Source of the DNA: Bemisia tabaci
Taxonomy: Eukaryota > Arthropoda > Insecta > Hemiptera > Aleyrodidae
DNA: 64,000 nt
Reading direction: 5' to 3'
Assembly: GCF_918797505.1 (NCBI RefSeq)
Contig: NC_092793.1
Coordinates: 61,647,749-61,711,748, forward strand
Under the pieces are notes generated by a model, which saw only the letters and a list, made by a program, of their open reading frames with translations, did not search any database and was not told where the DNA came from. Positions 21,771 to 32,163 of this stretch are shown here, in pieces (position 1 is the stretch's first letter; every line of letters begins with the position of its first letter). The translations under genes were made by a program, and so were the position numbers.

Positions 21771-22652
21771 ATTTCAACAGAAGATCTTAATTTGTCCACT
21801 AATTTCCCATTTTGGACCATTGTGCGATGAAAATTTGATAAACTGAACCCAATTGAATGCATTGATAAGAACATTGTTACCCATGATCTCTGCAGGGGAC
21901 CAATAGTCGTACACCATTTTTAAAAAGTTAGGCAGAAGATCTTAATTTGTCCACTGATTTCCCATTTTGGACCATTGTGCGATGAAAATTGATGAACTGA
22001 ACTCAAATGAATGCATTGAAGACCGATAAGAACATTGTTCCACATGATCTCTGCAGGAGACCAACAATTTTACTTCCATTTTTAAAAAGTTTGACAAAGA
22101 ATCCTTATCTGTCCACGATTTCTCCCCATTTTGGACCACTGTAAGTCCAAAATTTTTGAAACTGAACACAGTTACATGCACGGGGGCTCAATAAGAACAT
22201 TTACAGCCCAAACCCATCAATAGTGTAACTTTTTCGTCCATTTTTCCCGTCTTTTTGCTGTAAAAATGCTGTCCAGAATGATGGCGATTTGGCAACTTTG
22301 CCCCCCCATTTCTCAAAAACGGTGCGTATACTCAAGCTAAAATTTTTACCAGAGTTTTAGGGTATCATAAGGTATCGTTTGGGCCCGGTTTCAGAAAAAC
22401 CCCTTCTGGCCCAAATTGTGCCATTCTTGGCGTCGCTCTTTACAATGTTTAAATGGGAGAATTTTCAACTTCACCACGTAATATAAAAAAACCTGGATCA
22501 AATTTTGAAAATCTGAATAGAGCGGGCTCATCTGGAGACAATTGCCCGTCCATAGCCACAAAAATCATGAAAATCGGCCCGGGAGAACGCTGGATATAAG
22601 CGTTACCAGTTACGCAAAATTAGGAGTTCTCGCTCGGAGCTTTTAGTATAGA

Positions 22653-23328
22653 CTAGCCGTGTTCAGCGAGCTGTGCGAGCTGTCACGCCTAGCCGGGGAG
22701 TGCCCCTGGACTCTCGGTTCCTCGCTATACGATGAACATACGACTCGCTCCGCGAGCCGCCCCTCGTGGCTATTAACTTTTAAAATAATATTATCGCCAC
22801 TTTGGCCACGGCCTCCATCTTGGATTTCGGAATTTTGAAAATCGGACCAAAAATTCGAGTTTCCCGTCGGAAAATACCCTCTGATACCGAATTTCACGAA
22901 AATCGATCGAACAGGAACCGACTTAGCATTTTAGGCCACGACCGCCATATAGGAGTTTGAAATTTGGAAAATCTCACCAAAAATTCGAGTTTCCCGTCGA
23001 AAAATACCCCTGACACCAATTAACACAAAAATCCGTCGATCAATACCCCCTAAAACCTGAAATTTCGTCTTTAATGCTGTGACGTCACGCGACAGCATTA
23101 AACCTGTTTGGCGCGGTGCGCGTGAACAACCTCGTATCCACAATGCATTAGGATAGGGAGAAACAACTTTTCTTCTTTTTAGGCTTCAGCGGCATTTTTT
23201 TCTGAATTTGATTTTTCAGGCATGTAAAGGTGTTTCTTAGCTTCATTCTTGCCCAGTTTGAAGGCAATCGCTCTGACAGTTTTTTAGTAAAGGGTTAATA
23301 AAATATCGGTACAGTAGCTTTATATACC
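22653..23328 (-). mobile_element. Helitron-like element H1, non-autonomous
   Basis: Read on the minus strand, it begins near TATATAAAGCTACTG (23327) and ends CACGGCTAG (22653), preceded by a CAGCTCGC hairpin region and the conserved CCAGGGGCACTCCCC word. Two ~131-bp internal units (at 22814 and 22945) match the array in H3 at 43844-44989, as does the TGACGTCAC segment near 23078. CTAG is the expected Helitron 3' end. It is joined directly to the TC start of P3 on one side and to the CTAG end of H2 on the other. No Rep/helicase is encoded. Confidence 0.75.
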
Positions 23329-23655
23329 TAGCCGTGATTAGCGAGCTGAAACGCCTAGCCGGGGAGTGCCCCTGGACCCCCGGTTCTTCACTTCCCGTGA
23401 ACTTGCGGCTCGCGTCGCCCTCGCCCCGCATAGTTTTTAACTATAATGAGAAGACAATATCTTCGCCCTCGTCTTCTTTTTCGCCAAGTTTGACCAAAAC
23501 CGATGGTCCAGGAGCCGAGACCGCAGTATAGAGCGCGACCGTCATCTTAGATTTTTGAAACTTTGAAAATCTCGCCAAAAATTCGAGTTTCCCGTCGAAA
23601 AATACCCCCGGATACCCAGTTTCACGAAAATCGATCGAACGGGAGACTCGATGCG
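23329..23655 (-). mobile_element. Helitron-like element H2, 5' truncated
   Basis: Minus-strand 3' end CACGGCTAG at 23329, with the same terminal block as H1 and H3 (GTCCAGGGGCACTCCCC, TTTCAGCTCGC) and one internal 131-bp unit (about 23550-23645). Beyond 23655 the sequence no longer matches the family, so the 5' part is missing or replaced. Confidence 0.7.
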
Positions 23656-23659
23656 TTGC

Positions 23660-24390
23660 CGCATTGAGTCGCTACGAAACTGTGCGAAACTGTAATTGTG
23701 TGAAACTGAAAACTGGTCAAAAGTGTGCGAAAGTGTAGCGCAGCCGGTGGGTCGGGTGGCTGTAAGGGAGCAAGGAGGGTCCCGCCGTACTCGGGGATTT
23801 GGAAGTTGTGCGACCATTTTCGCAACTCGCGAGGAACGCGGCCCCACAAAATCTACTCTCTCAGCTTACGAGAGGCGTTGAAAGTTGAAATCGTAACGGG
23901 CACCCGAAACCAAATTGCGGAAGAGTACCTCTGTAATTAATCGCGGTCCTTGTACTATACGAGGTCAAAGACATGAGCAGGCTCGTCAGATTTTATTTTA
24001 GAGTAAATTTCTCAGGGTAAAGCTCGTAGAGCGCCTGTGTAGAAAGAGAATTGCCATGTCTGTGTCTCTCTGATTATCGTATCACTTTCAGGCTTTTTAG
24101 CTCTGAAGGACCAATGTAAACGAATCCGATCAAAGGGATTTTGTACTATCGAGAGAGATTTGATTCTCTCTCTCACAGAAAAGTGTTCCCTTGGCAGAAA
24201 TATAAATCAAAGTTTAAAGTTATTTGCCGAGAAATTATTCCAGAAGTTGGGGATAAACACATCCTCATCCCTCGCCATCTTGATTCCTTACTTTGGTACT
24301 AAGCTATGAGAGTGGGAAGATATTTAAGAAAGCCTAGAACTAGCCGTCTGTAACCAAACAGCGGCAAACTTTCCCTGTACTTGTTGTTGG
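23660..24390. other. unassigned stretch with GTGCGAAACTGT-like words
   Basis: At 23675-23735 variants of CTGTGCGAAACTG and GTGTGCGAAAGTG recur. The remaining sequence shows no supported gene. Confidence 0.4.
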
Positions 24391-24394
24391 TGTC

Positions 24395-24602
24395 GCGTAA
24401 GCCAATCACCGTACAATGAGGGGTGAGCGCAAGACACACTGCTCCAACTGGAAGGTGATTGGCTATCGCCAAACTTCCAAACACCATACTACCGCCATAC
24501 GCCATACCTACCACCATATACTGTGGCGGTATAGCCAATCACCATCCAGTGGGAGAAAAGCTTCTTGCCCTCACCCTTCATTGGATAGTGATGAAGTAGC
24601 TT
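24395..24602. mobile_element. foldback MITE M6
   Basis: CCAATCACCGTACAATGAGG through AAGGTGATTGGCTATCGCC is mirrored by GGCGGTATAGCCAATCACC through CCCTTCATTGGATAGTG. The arms are about 70 bp and the spacer about 50 bp. Confidence 0.8.
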
Positions 24603-24649
24603 CATCGGGATAATAGGGACACTGGATTAAATAGAACTCTGGGGATCTA

Positions 24650-25678
24650 CACTGAAAAAAAAGTAGTGAGTGTTGAGAACTAATTTGGTAAGTTCTCGCC
24701 AAGTAGAATCAAAATTAGGCTTCAGAACTAATTTATTGTACTGAAGCACCAATCAATTCGCTTCATACGCTGACTTGACTTTACTAGAGCGCGAACCAGA
24801 ATTGGAAAACAGCACTAGCTGTAAAATTAGCGCTGTGGTAAGACAAATTCACCTTCGGGTCAAACTAATTCGCCCTCAACACTAACTGCCACATTGTCCG
24901 TTACATTTATTTAGTTTCGAAAAAGTGGCGTCGGTACAACAGCCTCAATCGCGTCAGCTCGTGAAAATCAATTAAAATGTGAAATTTCGGGCTCGTTTGA
25001 CAATGTAAATACTCCCGGTATGATTTATAGTGTCCTCTCTTTCTTGAAAACGTTCGAAAGCAACATAAATACACCTGTTAAGGTTAGAAATCGTCTGTTC
25101 GATTCAAAACGTAAACAAGCATGATATTCGTTGGAGTCGTCAATCTTCTGTATTAAATTGCGATTAAAGCGTTCCGCGTTCACTTTATATTTTACGAAAG
25201 TCTGTGAACTTACTGCTTACTTCTATAGTTCGTGTTCTCCCGTAATTTCAAAAGAATATCTCAAGTGTTCGGACGAGATATGTTTATTCAGTGTGAACAT
25301 TCGCTACCGTTTCATGTGTGAGTGTGTGTCTCTCTAAAGGATACTTCTGTCTACTTGCACATACCTATGGGATATTCCTTTCCTCTGTCGTTCATTTGGA
25401 ACCGGTCAGTTGATTTTTACCTCTCATCTTTTAAGAAATCTTCTTTTCCTGAAAGTATTGTCCAGTTATCATTCGCTAAGCCGTTTTCTCCTCTCTCAGT
25501 TTTGAGGTTAGGTTGACCCAACCCTACCGAATGCGAATTAGAGTAGCGGAATTAGTTCCCAGCACTAATAGTGGTTAGTGTACAGAAACCAAAAATCATG
25601 TGTGTCCAAATCACACAATATGAGTTAGTGTATGGAAACCATTTTTAGTCATCTGACGCTAACTCATTTTTTTCAGTG
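24650..25678. mobile_element. TIR element M8 with TA target duplication
   Basis: CACTGAAAAAAAAGTAGTGAG at the left is mirrored by CTAACTCATTTTTTTCAGTG at the right, flanked by TA (24648-24649, 25679-25680). Subterminal GAACTAATTT and TTAGTGT words recur. It is 1.03 kb without a transposase, consistent with a non-autonomous Tc1/mariner-type element. Confidence 0.8.
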
Positions 25679-25763
25679 TAAAATGATAGCGGCGACTCTA
25701 GGTGGGAGCGGGTGAGAACGGGTTGTTGCCAACCTTCGACGTTCATTACCTGCTCCACCCGTT

Positions 25764-26495
25764 TTTATTATTATTTCAATTTTCCTTTATTGGTGAAACA
25801 TGGTATAGAAAAAGAGTATAAAGGCTAACTAATCTAAGTACAGTAAAAATAAAATAAGACATATCAAAGAAAGGATTAAGTTGGGGAAAGAGAGAGCCGG
25901 AACCGCAGCGAAGCATATCATCGGCTCGTCTTCCCACCTTCCCTCAGGATGGGTTTAAAACAAAAGACGGTGGATTAATAAGAACAACATGGTCGAGAAA
26001 GTAATGAAATTCTAAACAGGGGTTTGTGCAGTTTCTAATCCCTTAAAGACAAGGGATTTAACAGATAGAACCTCTTTAGCAAACCGCTTGACCCTATTCC
26101 AAGCCGTCAGACTGCTTAGGGCGACTCTTTGAAAATTCTCGACGTTTAAATCTTCTTCAAGATCCGCATGGACCTCGAGTCTATGTCTGACAAAGCGGTC
26201 ACAGACAGAAAAGGTGTGCCGCGCGTCGTCGATGACGTCCTTTGAGCAAAAAAAACAATTGGGACTTCGGTCAAGTTTAAATCTGTGGAGGTAGAATTTG
26301 AAAATCCCGTGGCCGGTGAGGAGCTGGATCATAAAGAAATCAGTTTCCATTTCCCGGTCAAGGAGAAGCCAGTCTTCGAAGTCCGGGAAGAGAGTTTTAA
26401 ACCAAACGTCCCTAGAGGGGTTTTCAAACCACAAATCACTCCAACGGTGAATTATGTCCAGCTTAACATCCATAAAGTTCTCCAATCTTCCGAAT
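25764..26495 (-). mobile_element. 5'-truncated non-LTR retrotransposon, R1/I-like
   Basis: A LINE 3' fragment on the minus strand, bounded by a perfect 14-bp target duplication CTGCTCCACCCGTT at 25750-25763 and 26496-26509. The minus-strand 3' end is an AATAATAATAAA-type tail next to the left duplication. The coding part is described separately. Confidence 0.9.
26012..26495 (-). pseudogene. C-terminal part of LINE ORF2 (TGHGxFxxYLxRF and zinc-knuckle region)
   Basis: The open frame starts at 26551 but the first ~19 codons are flanking DNA outside the LINE, since the target duplication ends at 26509. Inside the element the product reads QLLTGHGIFKFYLHRF, followed by CFFC, ARHTFSVC and FVRHRLEV. 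This is the C-terminal block that follows the reverse transcriptase in R1/I/Jockey-group elements, with a CxxC...HxxxxC zinc-binding arrangement. The frame is open to its stop at 26012. The reverse transcriptase and endonuclease are absent, so it is a dead-on-arrival copy. Low damage and an intact duplication suggest a fairly young insertion. Confidence 0.85.
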
Positions 26496-26909
26496 CTGCT
26501 CCACCCGTTACCAACCTTGCCGTAGTAGAGATTCAAGTTTAAAAAAAACAAGCAGTGAACTCCAACACAATGTGTTGATAAGGCGCGTCATTAACTCGCA
26601 CATATCAAACCCTTTAGTTTTCATTTACAGAGATTTCAAAAAAGGCAAGCAGCACAACAAGAGAATTCACGATCCAACACTGCAAGGTCAACGACGCACC
26701 TTGACGAGACCGTGTATTGTGAATCTAGAAAGCTATTTGAACAAATTTAAGTTTTTTGATCTGCCTCAAGCAAAATCTTATCAGATTCTTGAAGAAAAGT
26801 GCTACGGAAAAATTTAAGCGAAGAAAGGAAAAATTCTGTCGAACTCCTAGAAGATAAAGTCGATTTAAAGGTATTTTGGGGCTAAAATACCCAAATCACC
26901 GGTATTATA

Positions 26910-27976
26910 AATCCCGTTATATTATTGAAAAGAAATTGACTCGATATAAATGCAATTGTATTAAATATGTCTTGATTTTGTTATTTTAAACGCCTTTTCA
27001 TGCAAAGAAGCTCAACCATGTCCATGCTTTATTCATTCATGAATTGAATGTAAGCAATCCACATCCCGAAAATCTACCGATTTGCCGTAAAAAATCGCAG
27101 AAACTTGATATACCAGGTCGATGTACCCACTCTTTGAATTTACCAATCAATTTAGTGAGTCCACGTATGTGAAAGTCAAAATGCTATAGTCATTTTGGGT
27201 GCATTCATTTTTCATGAAACAATGGAGAATTTGCACGCAATTTTTTTATTGCTTCATCTGAAAGTGCCTAATGAGCTGAGTTCGCAACATTTTTCATAAT
27301 TTTTTTCTGACATGGGAAATTGGAGAAAAATTGATTTAAAAGTGAGAAAATGTGCCGCCTTGTGACGTCATCTGGCGGCATTTCCCATTTAAACACATGT
27401 ATTTTAGCAGAATCGGTTATTTTGTTATATCTCCTCTAATAGTTGCTCAATTTATGAATCAAGGGTATCTTCGTGTTCAGTTCACTCAGAGGATTCCACT
27501 TAAACAGGAAATTCATCAAATTTCAGACCCTTGCAAATTCTCCATTGTTAGTAATTTCAATCCCGAGAAACCATAAATTTTCCGTATAAAATCGAAAAAT
27601 TCAAAATATGTCGACTCCCTGACGTGAAAATTAAATTCTACGTGTGAAAATACTTATGTATCGATATGCTGAACAGAATGCTCGCATCTCCTCGTAATTT
27701 ACAAACCGTTCCTATACTCATCTCAAAATTTTTCTCAGAGCTTTGTGTTGTAATCAGCTTCCATTTAAACTCCGGTTTGATGGCCGAATCGGCTGCCCAA
27801 AAAGCAAGCCATTTTTGAAGGGCTCTATGAAAAATTCGTGATATTATCAGCTCTTAGGAAATCACCCCATGGGTAAAATTGCTGGTATAAATTTTCGAGT
27901 GCTTAAAATAATTGTATTCAAGAAACTAAGGCATTAAACTATGGAGTCAATTTCGTTTTAATAATATAACGGGATT
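26910..27976. mobile_element. TIR element M9 with TA target duplication
   Basis: AATCCCGTTATATTATTGAA at the left is mirrored by TTAATAATATAACGGGATT at the right; the repeats extend about 34 bp to GAAATTGACTC. TA flanks both ends (26908-26909, 27977-27978). Near the centre, GCCGCC and GGCGGC arms enclose GTGACGTCATC (about 27352-27380). It is 1.07 kb with no transposase. Confidence 0.85.
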
Positions 27977-27984
27977 TACTTGTC

Positions 27985-29165
27985 TTCAGGTCAAAACTCA
28001 TACAAGGAAGCCCCGTGCAAGAGGCTAATTTTTTGTAATTTCACTCAATTTTTTCTCCTTTTTATAATTGAATTGCTTGTCACATTCTGAGGTCAATCAT
28101 ATTAAATTGTAATTTATACATTTCTTTTTTCCCCCTTCATTTTATTTTTTGTTTGGAGAAGTTTTGTTGATTTCTTCGGATTTCGAATACTGTAACTTCT
28201 CTTCTATTTGGCCGATTTTTATGAATGAGACCTCTTTTAATTCGTGTTTTAACGGAGAGGAAGGAAAAAATTGCTAAAAACTCGCGAAAAATTTTTTTTG
28301 AAAATTGGACGAATCCTAGCGTGACGGTGAAATGGTTAATGAAGCGTAAGTAATTGGGCGAGGGGCTGAGGATCGTCGCTTGGCGACCGTCATTAGCTAT
28401 TGTTCGTCGAGACGCCGACGCAGTGAGCAGGAGCGTGGGGAAGAGAAGGGTAAGTGGATTCCTGTATGAGCCACGTTTAGCTAATGGTCTAATGAGTCTC
28501 GAGGCTCATCACAGATTGCACTTGCACAGATTGCACTATCAGAGCACGGGTACCAACTTTTGAAAAGTATAACCGAGGTCACAGATCTGTCAAAGCAACG
28601 TTTTGAACAAAACGGAGGAGTTAAATTCTCATTCCGAGAGTGCCGACCTGCTCAGCCATCCTCGAATCAATTCGCTTGATTCTTCTTATATATGCATATT
28701 TTAAATCAGCGCGTCGCATTCTTAGGCTTTTTTTAAAAAAACCAAGTAACGTAGACTCTTGGTATTCACTGCACATAAACTAGAGACCCCCAGAATGAGA
28801 AACAACTTTAAATCATAATTATTGATGGATAAATAAACTTTTTACACGCTTTGGAAAATCTCAGAAGTTCGCGGTAGTCACTTTTCGGTAAGGAACTAAG
28901 GGACTCGGTTATTGTATCGAGCAGGGTTCGAAACGATCGCAAAGGCGGTATACTACGTATACGCGCCAAAAAACATTTTCGAACAATAGTGGGTTCAAAA
29001 CTGAGAGAATACATCTACCTTAGGGATTTGAAGGTTTCCTTCGTGAGAAAACCATGTGCTGTTAGCCCCATTCTCGCGTGACCTTATTACGGAAGTCAAC
29101 TTTCCCGTACCTAATTTTGATTTCAAGAGGTGTCATTATGAAACTGATCTGCACCACTCCTTGTG
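27985..29165. other. unassigned stretch
   Basis: No gene was recognised. Splice-donor-like AGGGTAAGT at about 28446 has no supporting coding context, and a 69-residue frame at 28354-28563 has no recognisable domain. Confidence 0.35.
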
Positions 29166-29171
29166 AGCTTA

Positions 29172-29300
29172 GGGTAAATTCTGTAAGGGTTCCTGTAAGG
29201 GTTCTGTAAGGGTTTCTGTTAGGGTTTCTGTTTCTGTTAGGGTTTTAGTGTATTTTCCGAAGGAAATATTAGTGTATTTTCCGAAGGAAATACACTATGG
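29172..29300. repeat. short tandem repeats GTAAGGGTTTCT and TAGTGTATTTTCCGAAGG
   Basis: GTAAGGGTT(T)CT and GTTAGGGTTTCT recur five times, followed by TAGTGTATTTTCCGAAGG twice in direct order. The second word is mirrored by CCTTCGGAAAATACACTA at about 30462-30479, so the 29.25-30.48 kb block may be bounded by an inverted repeat. Confidence 0.65.
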
Positions 29301-29397
29301 CGTTCTCCCCTGATGTCAGACCTGGACCAAAGACCATGTAATGAGCATCGATCATGGGTCGTAGATTACGAATATGCATGCCGTTTGAATTCATGTG

Positions 29398-29413
29398 TAT
29401 ATATACATATATG

Positions 29414-29480
<67 letters not shown>

Positions 29481-29518
29481 GTGAGTGTGTGTGTGTGAGG
29501 GTGTGTGTGTGTGTGTGT
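29398..29518. repeat. (TA)n/(GT)n compound microsatellite
   Basis: TATATACATATATG passes into an interrupted GT tract from about 29426 to 29518. The frames here encode poly-Cys/Val and are artefacts of the repeat. Confidence 0.97.
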
Positions 29519-29912
29519 AAATATCTGCTTATTTATGTATGTATTTCCGACTCATCGTGGTTTTTCCGATTTTCGCTGGGTTATATTTCCCTCGTTTTAA
29601 TAAAGTTCCGAGTGAAACTTTTTGCGATGTAAAGTAAAGGAACAGGACTACCATTCTGCGAAAAAAAAACGGAGATCGAAGTATTACATTTCGAATGGTG
29701 GGGGCGAGAAGTGGGGGGAGGTTCAATTTTGTGGGCGCGATAACTCGCGCAAATTAAAAGCTTCCCCCCCCCCCCCCGAAATTTTTATAGAAGGAAGATC
29801 TTACTTAGTTCTAGGCTGGTATTCAATTTGAGCGAAATCGGTCGAGCCGTTTAAAAATGGCGAGCTTTGAAAGTTTTAGGCGGGGGGTGTGCGGCAAAAG
29901 AGGAGGGAAGCC

Positions 29913-30275
29913 GCACAGTGGGTCACGAACTGAAAGTTGGTGGACAAGACGGCAATGTTGTCGCACAGTGGGTCACGAACTGAAAATTGGTGGACAAGAC
30001 GGCAATGTTGTCGCACAGTGGGTCAAGAACTGAAAGTTGGTGGACAAGACGGCAATGTTGTCGCACAGTGGGTCACGAACTGAAAATTGGTGGACAAGAC
30101 GGCAATGTTGTCGCACAGTGGGTCACGAACTGAAAATTAGTGGATAAGACGGCAATGTTGTCGTACAATGGGTCACGAACTGATAATTGGTGGACACGAT
30201 GGCTTTATTGTCGCACAGTGGGTTACAGACTGATAATTGTTGGACAAGACGGCAATGTTGTCGCACGGTTATGGA
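29913..30275. repeat. tandem array of an exact 50-bp unit, 7 copies
   Basis: GCACAGTGGGTCA recurs at 29913, 29963, 30013, 30063, 30113, 30163 (as GTACAATGGG) and 30213, always exactly 50 bp apart. Each unit holds AATTGGTGGACAAGACGGC and AATGTTGTC. An eighth start at 30263 breaks off. A 50-bp unit rotates the reading frame each copy, so the array is not coding. Confidence 0.97.
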
Positions 30276-30554
30276 GATTCATCCATCGTCATTCAAGCTT
30301 GCCACAGCGTTTGTTGACATCTTTTCACATCAGACATTACATGAGGATTGTTGTTGCAATCTGGCGACATGAAGTCCTTATTCGAATAATCAATGCCTCC
30401 AACAGTGTAAACGTAAATCCAACCTCCAAAGATTGATAGCTCCCCGCCCCCGCCCCTCCCTTCGGAAAATACACTATTCCCGCGGTGGACGCGCGGGTCA
30501 CTTAAAAGACAGAACAACTGAGGCCGGACACTCAAACTAAAAAAAAAATACACT

Positions 30555-30645
30555 AAAAACGCGCGCGAAGCGCGCGTCCTGGGGGGGCTTGGGGGGCGAA
30601 GCCCCCCCAAAAACCGGCGCGGAGCGAAGCGGAGCGCCGGTTTTT
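30555..30645. repeat. three consecutive GC-rich hairpins
   Basis: ACGCGCGCGAAGCGCGCGT, then GGGGGGCTTGGGGGGCGAAG with CCCCCCC, then ACCGGCGC...GCGCCGGT with a T-tract. Each can fold on itself. Similar hairpins with GGGGGCTT and GCCCCC occur at 32190-32222, and GCCGGCGCGGAGCGCCGGC lies at about 42937. The context suggests an end of a transposon family, not a bacterial-type terminator. Confidence 0.7.
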
Positions 30646-30659
30646 TTCTATCTGGTCTG

Positions 30660-31630
30660 CTTAGCTGAAACCACTTCCAACGCAATGTTTTCCCAAAACA
30701 GAAACAAGGATCAAGAGACCTTGTAACAGTAGCACGCCCGCCTCATCCTCGAATCTCGAATCAAAAGGAGTCCTTCGAAGACATTTTTCAGCATGGAGTT
30801 CGAAAGAGAGCCTTTAAATTGTGTTAACATTTTGGAAGATTTGAGACCCGTTCCGAGTAAAAACCTCGGCTTTTAATGGTTCTGAGAAACCTCGTGAGAA
30901 TTCTGCACCCCTTGAATTCCGTCCCCAGGTATTTTCTTCGTGGAGACAGTGCGGTAAACAATCAGCACGCTGAACGACGTAGCCAGTTGAGCTCAAGACC
31001 CAAACTCGCGAACACTTTTACGGAGTCATGGAGCGAGGCTTAAGGCGAGTCGCAAATCGCAAAACGGGGCAGCTTGGCAAGCCCGCCAGCAACTTTCCTT
31101 TTCTGGAGCTGGCACGACGAGGCATGCCTCGCTGGCTGCCACTGCCGTGGCTTCAGTCTTATCCAAGGTCTTTTTCCTTTGTTTCGCCTGGGCTCCGCGT
31201 TGACTTTTGCCGCCAATTTTACTGGCTTCGACATTCCAAATTCCCGGGAAAATAAATGCGTACCCTATGAAAATCCTGAGGGCGAGTTTCCCTCCAAGCA
31301 AAACATCTACAGAATTTAGAGAAATAATTTATAGATGCGTCATACAGTTCAGCAACACAAAGACACACTTTTCTTGATAAAAATCACAGTAACCGCTCTA
31401 GTTCACTGAATACTGATGCAACCAAAACTTTCGCGAGCATGGAGGAGGAAAACATTTCAATCGACAAAGTTCAAGTTGGATATACCCGAATTTTCCTGAG
31501 CTTTGATTCCGGTGACAAAATATTAGTTTCAGCCAGGGAAAACTTTGAGTGGCAAAAACATTAAACTAAACGAGGAGGCTCGGATTCTCGAACGGCGGTT
31601 ATGAGTTTCGGACCGAAATTTCGTCGGTTG
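30660..31630. other. unassigned stretch
   Basis: A GC-richer patch (31020-31260) opens frames on both strands with no recognisable domain. No host gene is supported. Confidence 0.4.
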
Positions 31631-31823
31631 AAAGATCCCTTCCATGTCCTGTCTGAAACTTGGGCATTTTATCTACTTATCGGTTTTTCTTGACGTGACG
31701 CAAGCTTCCGATCATGTCTGGAACGAACGTCTCGTCGAAAAACCCTGTGAAATGCTCCCTAGCAACCATATGAGGCTCTTGCCCTCTTTCTTCAAGGGAA
31801 GACGGTTTATAGAGTTCGTTATG

Positions 31824-32045
31824 CTACTGAGAAAAAGATATGGCTTACAGACCAATTAGTGGTTCATACGGAAAACTACTAGTAGTAGTAAAGGCAACAT
31901 ATTATAAAAGCACATATACCTCAGTGATGGTAAAAGACACCTTAGTATGGTTCACAGACCAAGAATCATTAGTTCATTTACGACTATTAGTGGTGTTTCA
32001 TATGGACCACTAATTGATTTATAAAGCCGTAGACATTTCTCCGGG
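31824..32045. mobile_element. MITE family M5, copy 1, inside the Jockey-like RT
   Basis: It matches the copy at 38233-38470 in order: ATGGCTTA near the left end, AGCACATATACCT, CCTTAGTATGGTTCACAGACC and AATCATTAGTT. The terminal repeats are diverged (GCTACTGAGAAAAAG against CATTTCTCCGGG). RT coding stops at 31823 and resumes at 32046, which fixes the boundaries; ATG occurs at both junctions. Confidence 0.85.
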
Positions 32046-32163
32046 ATGAGAATACAACCTCTGGTTTTAAACCCATAAGGGCAGGAGTTCCACAGGGTTC
32101 TTGTCTTCCTCCTCTTTTATACTCTCTCCCTCCCCCTCTCTCACTTAACTAGAGACATCCAGC

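Larger units (their letters stand above)
20490..22652. mobile_element. large foldback element P3 with Helitron-like 5' ends
   Basis: The left arm (20490-21484) is mirrored by the right arm (21771-22652) around a ~285-bp spacer. Both outer ends read TCTATACTAAAAGCTCCGAG inward. TC followed by TATACTA is typical of Helitron 5' ends, and the base before the left end is A, as expected for A|TC insertion. The left arm carries a 99-bp insertion (20707-20805) that the right arm lacks. No Rep/helicase coding is present. The arms are highly similar, and the inner part itself holds two diverged copies of a ~170-bp block (CAATGGTCCAAAATGGGAAA). Confidence 0.88.

Noticed and set aside
28340..28460. Exons with GTAAGT splice donors
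   Set aside because: Two donor-like words occur, but no acceptor, coding bias or homology supports an exon.
29313..29632. Cys/Val-rich open frames
   Set aside because: Translation of a GT microsatellite.
29913..30275. CRISPR-like array
   Set aside because: The units are contiguous 50-bp repeats without unique spacers, in a eukaryotic context.
30600..30650. Rho-independent terminator (GC hairpin plus T tract)
   Set aside because: Eukaryotic context with no upstream bacterial gene; it is one of several transposon-like hairpins.
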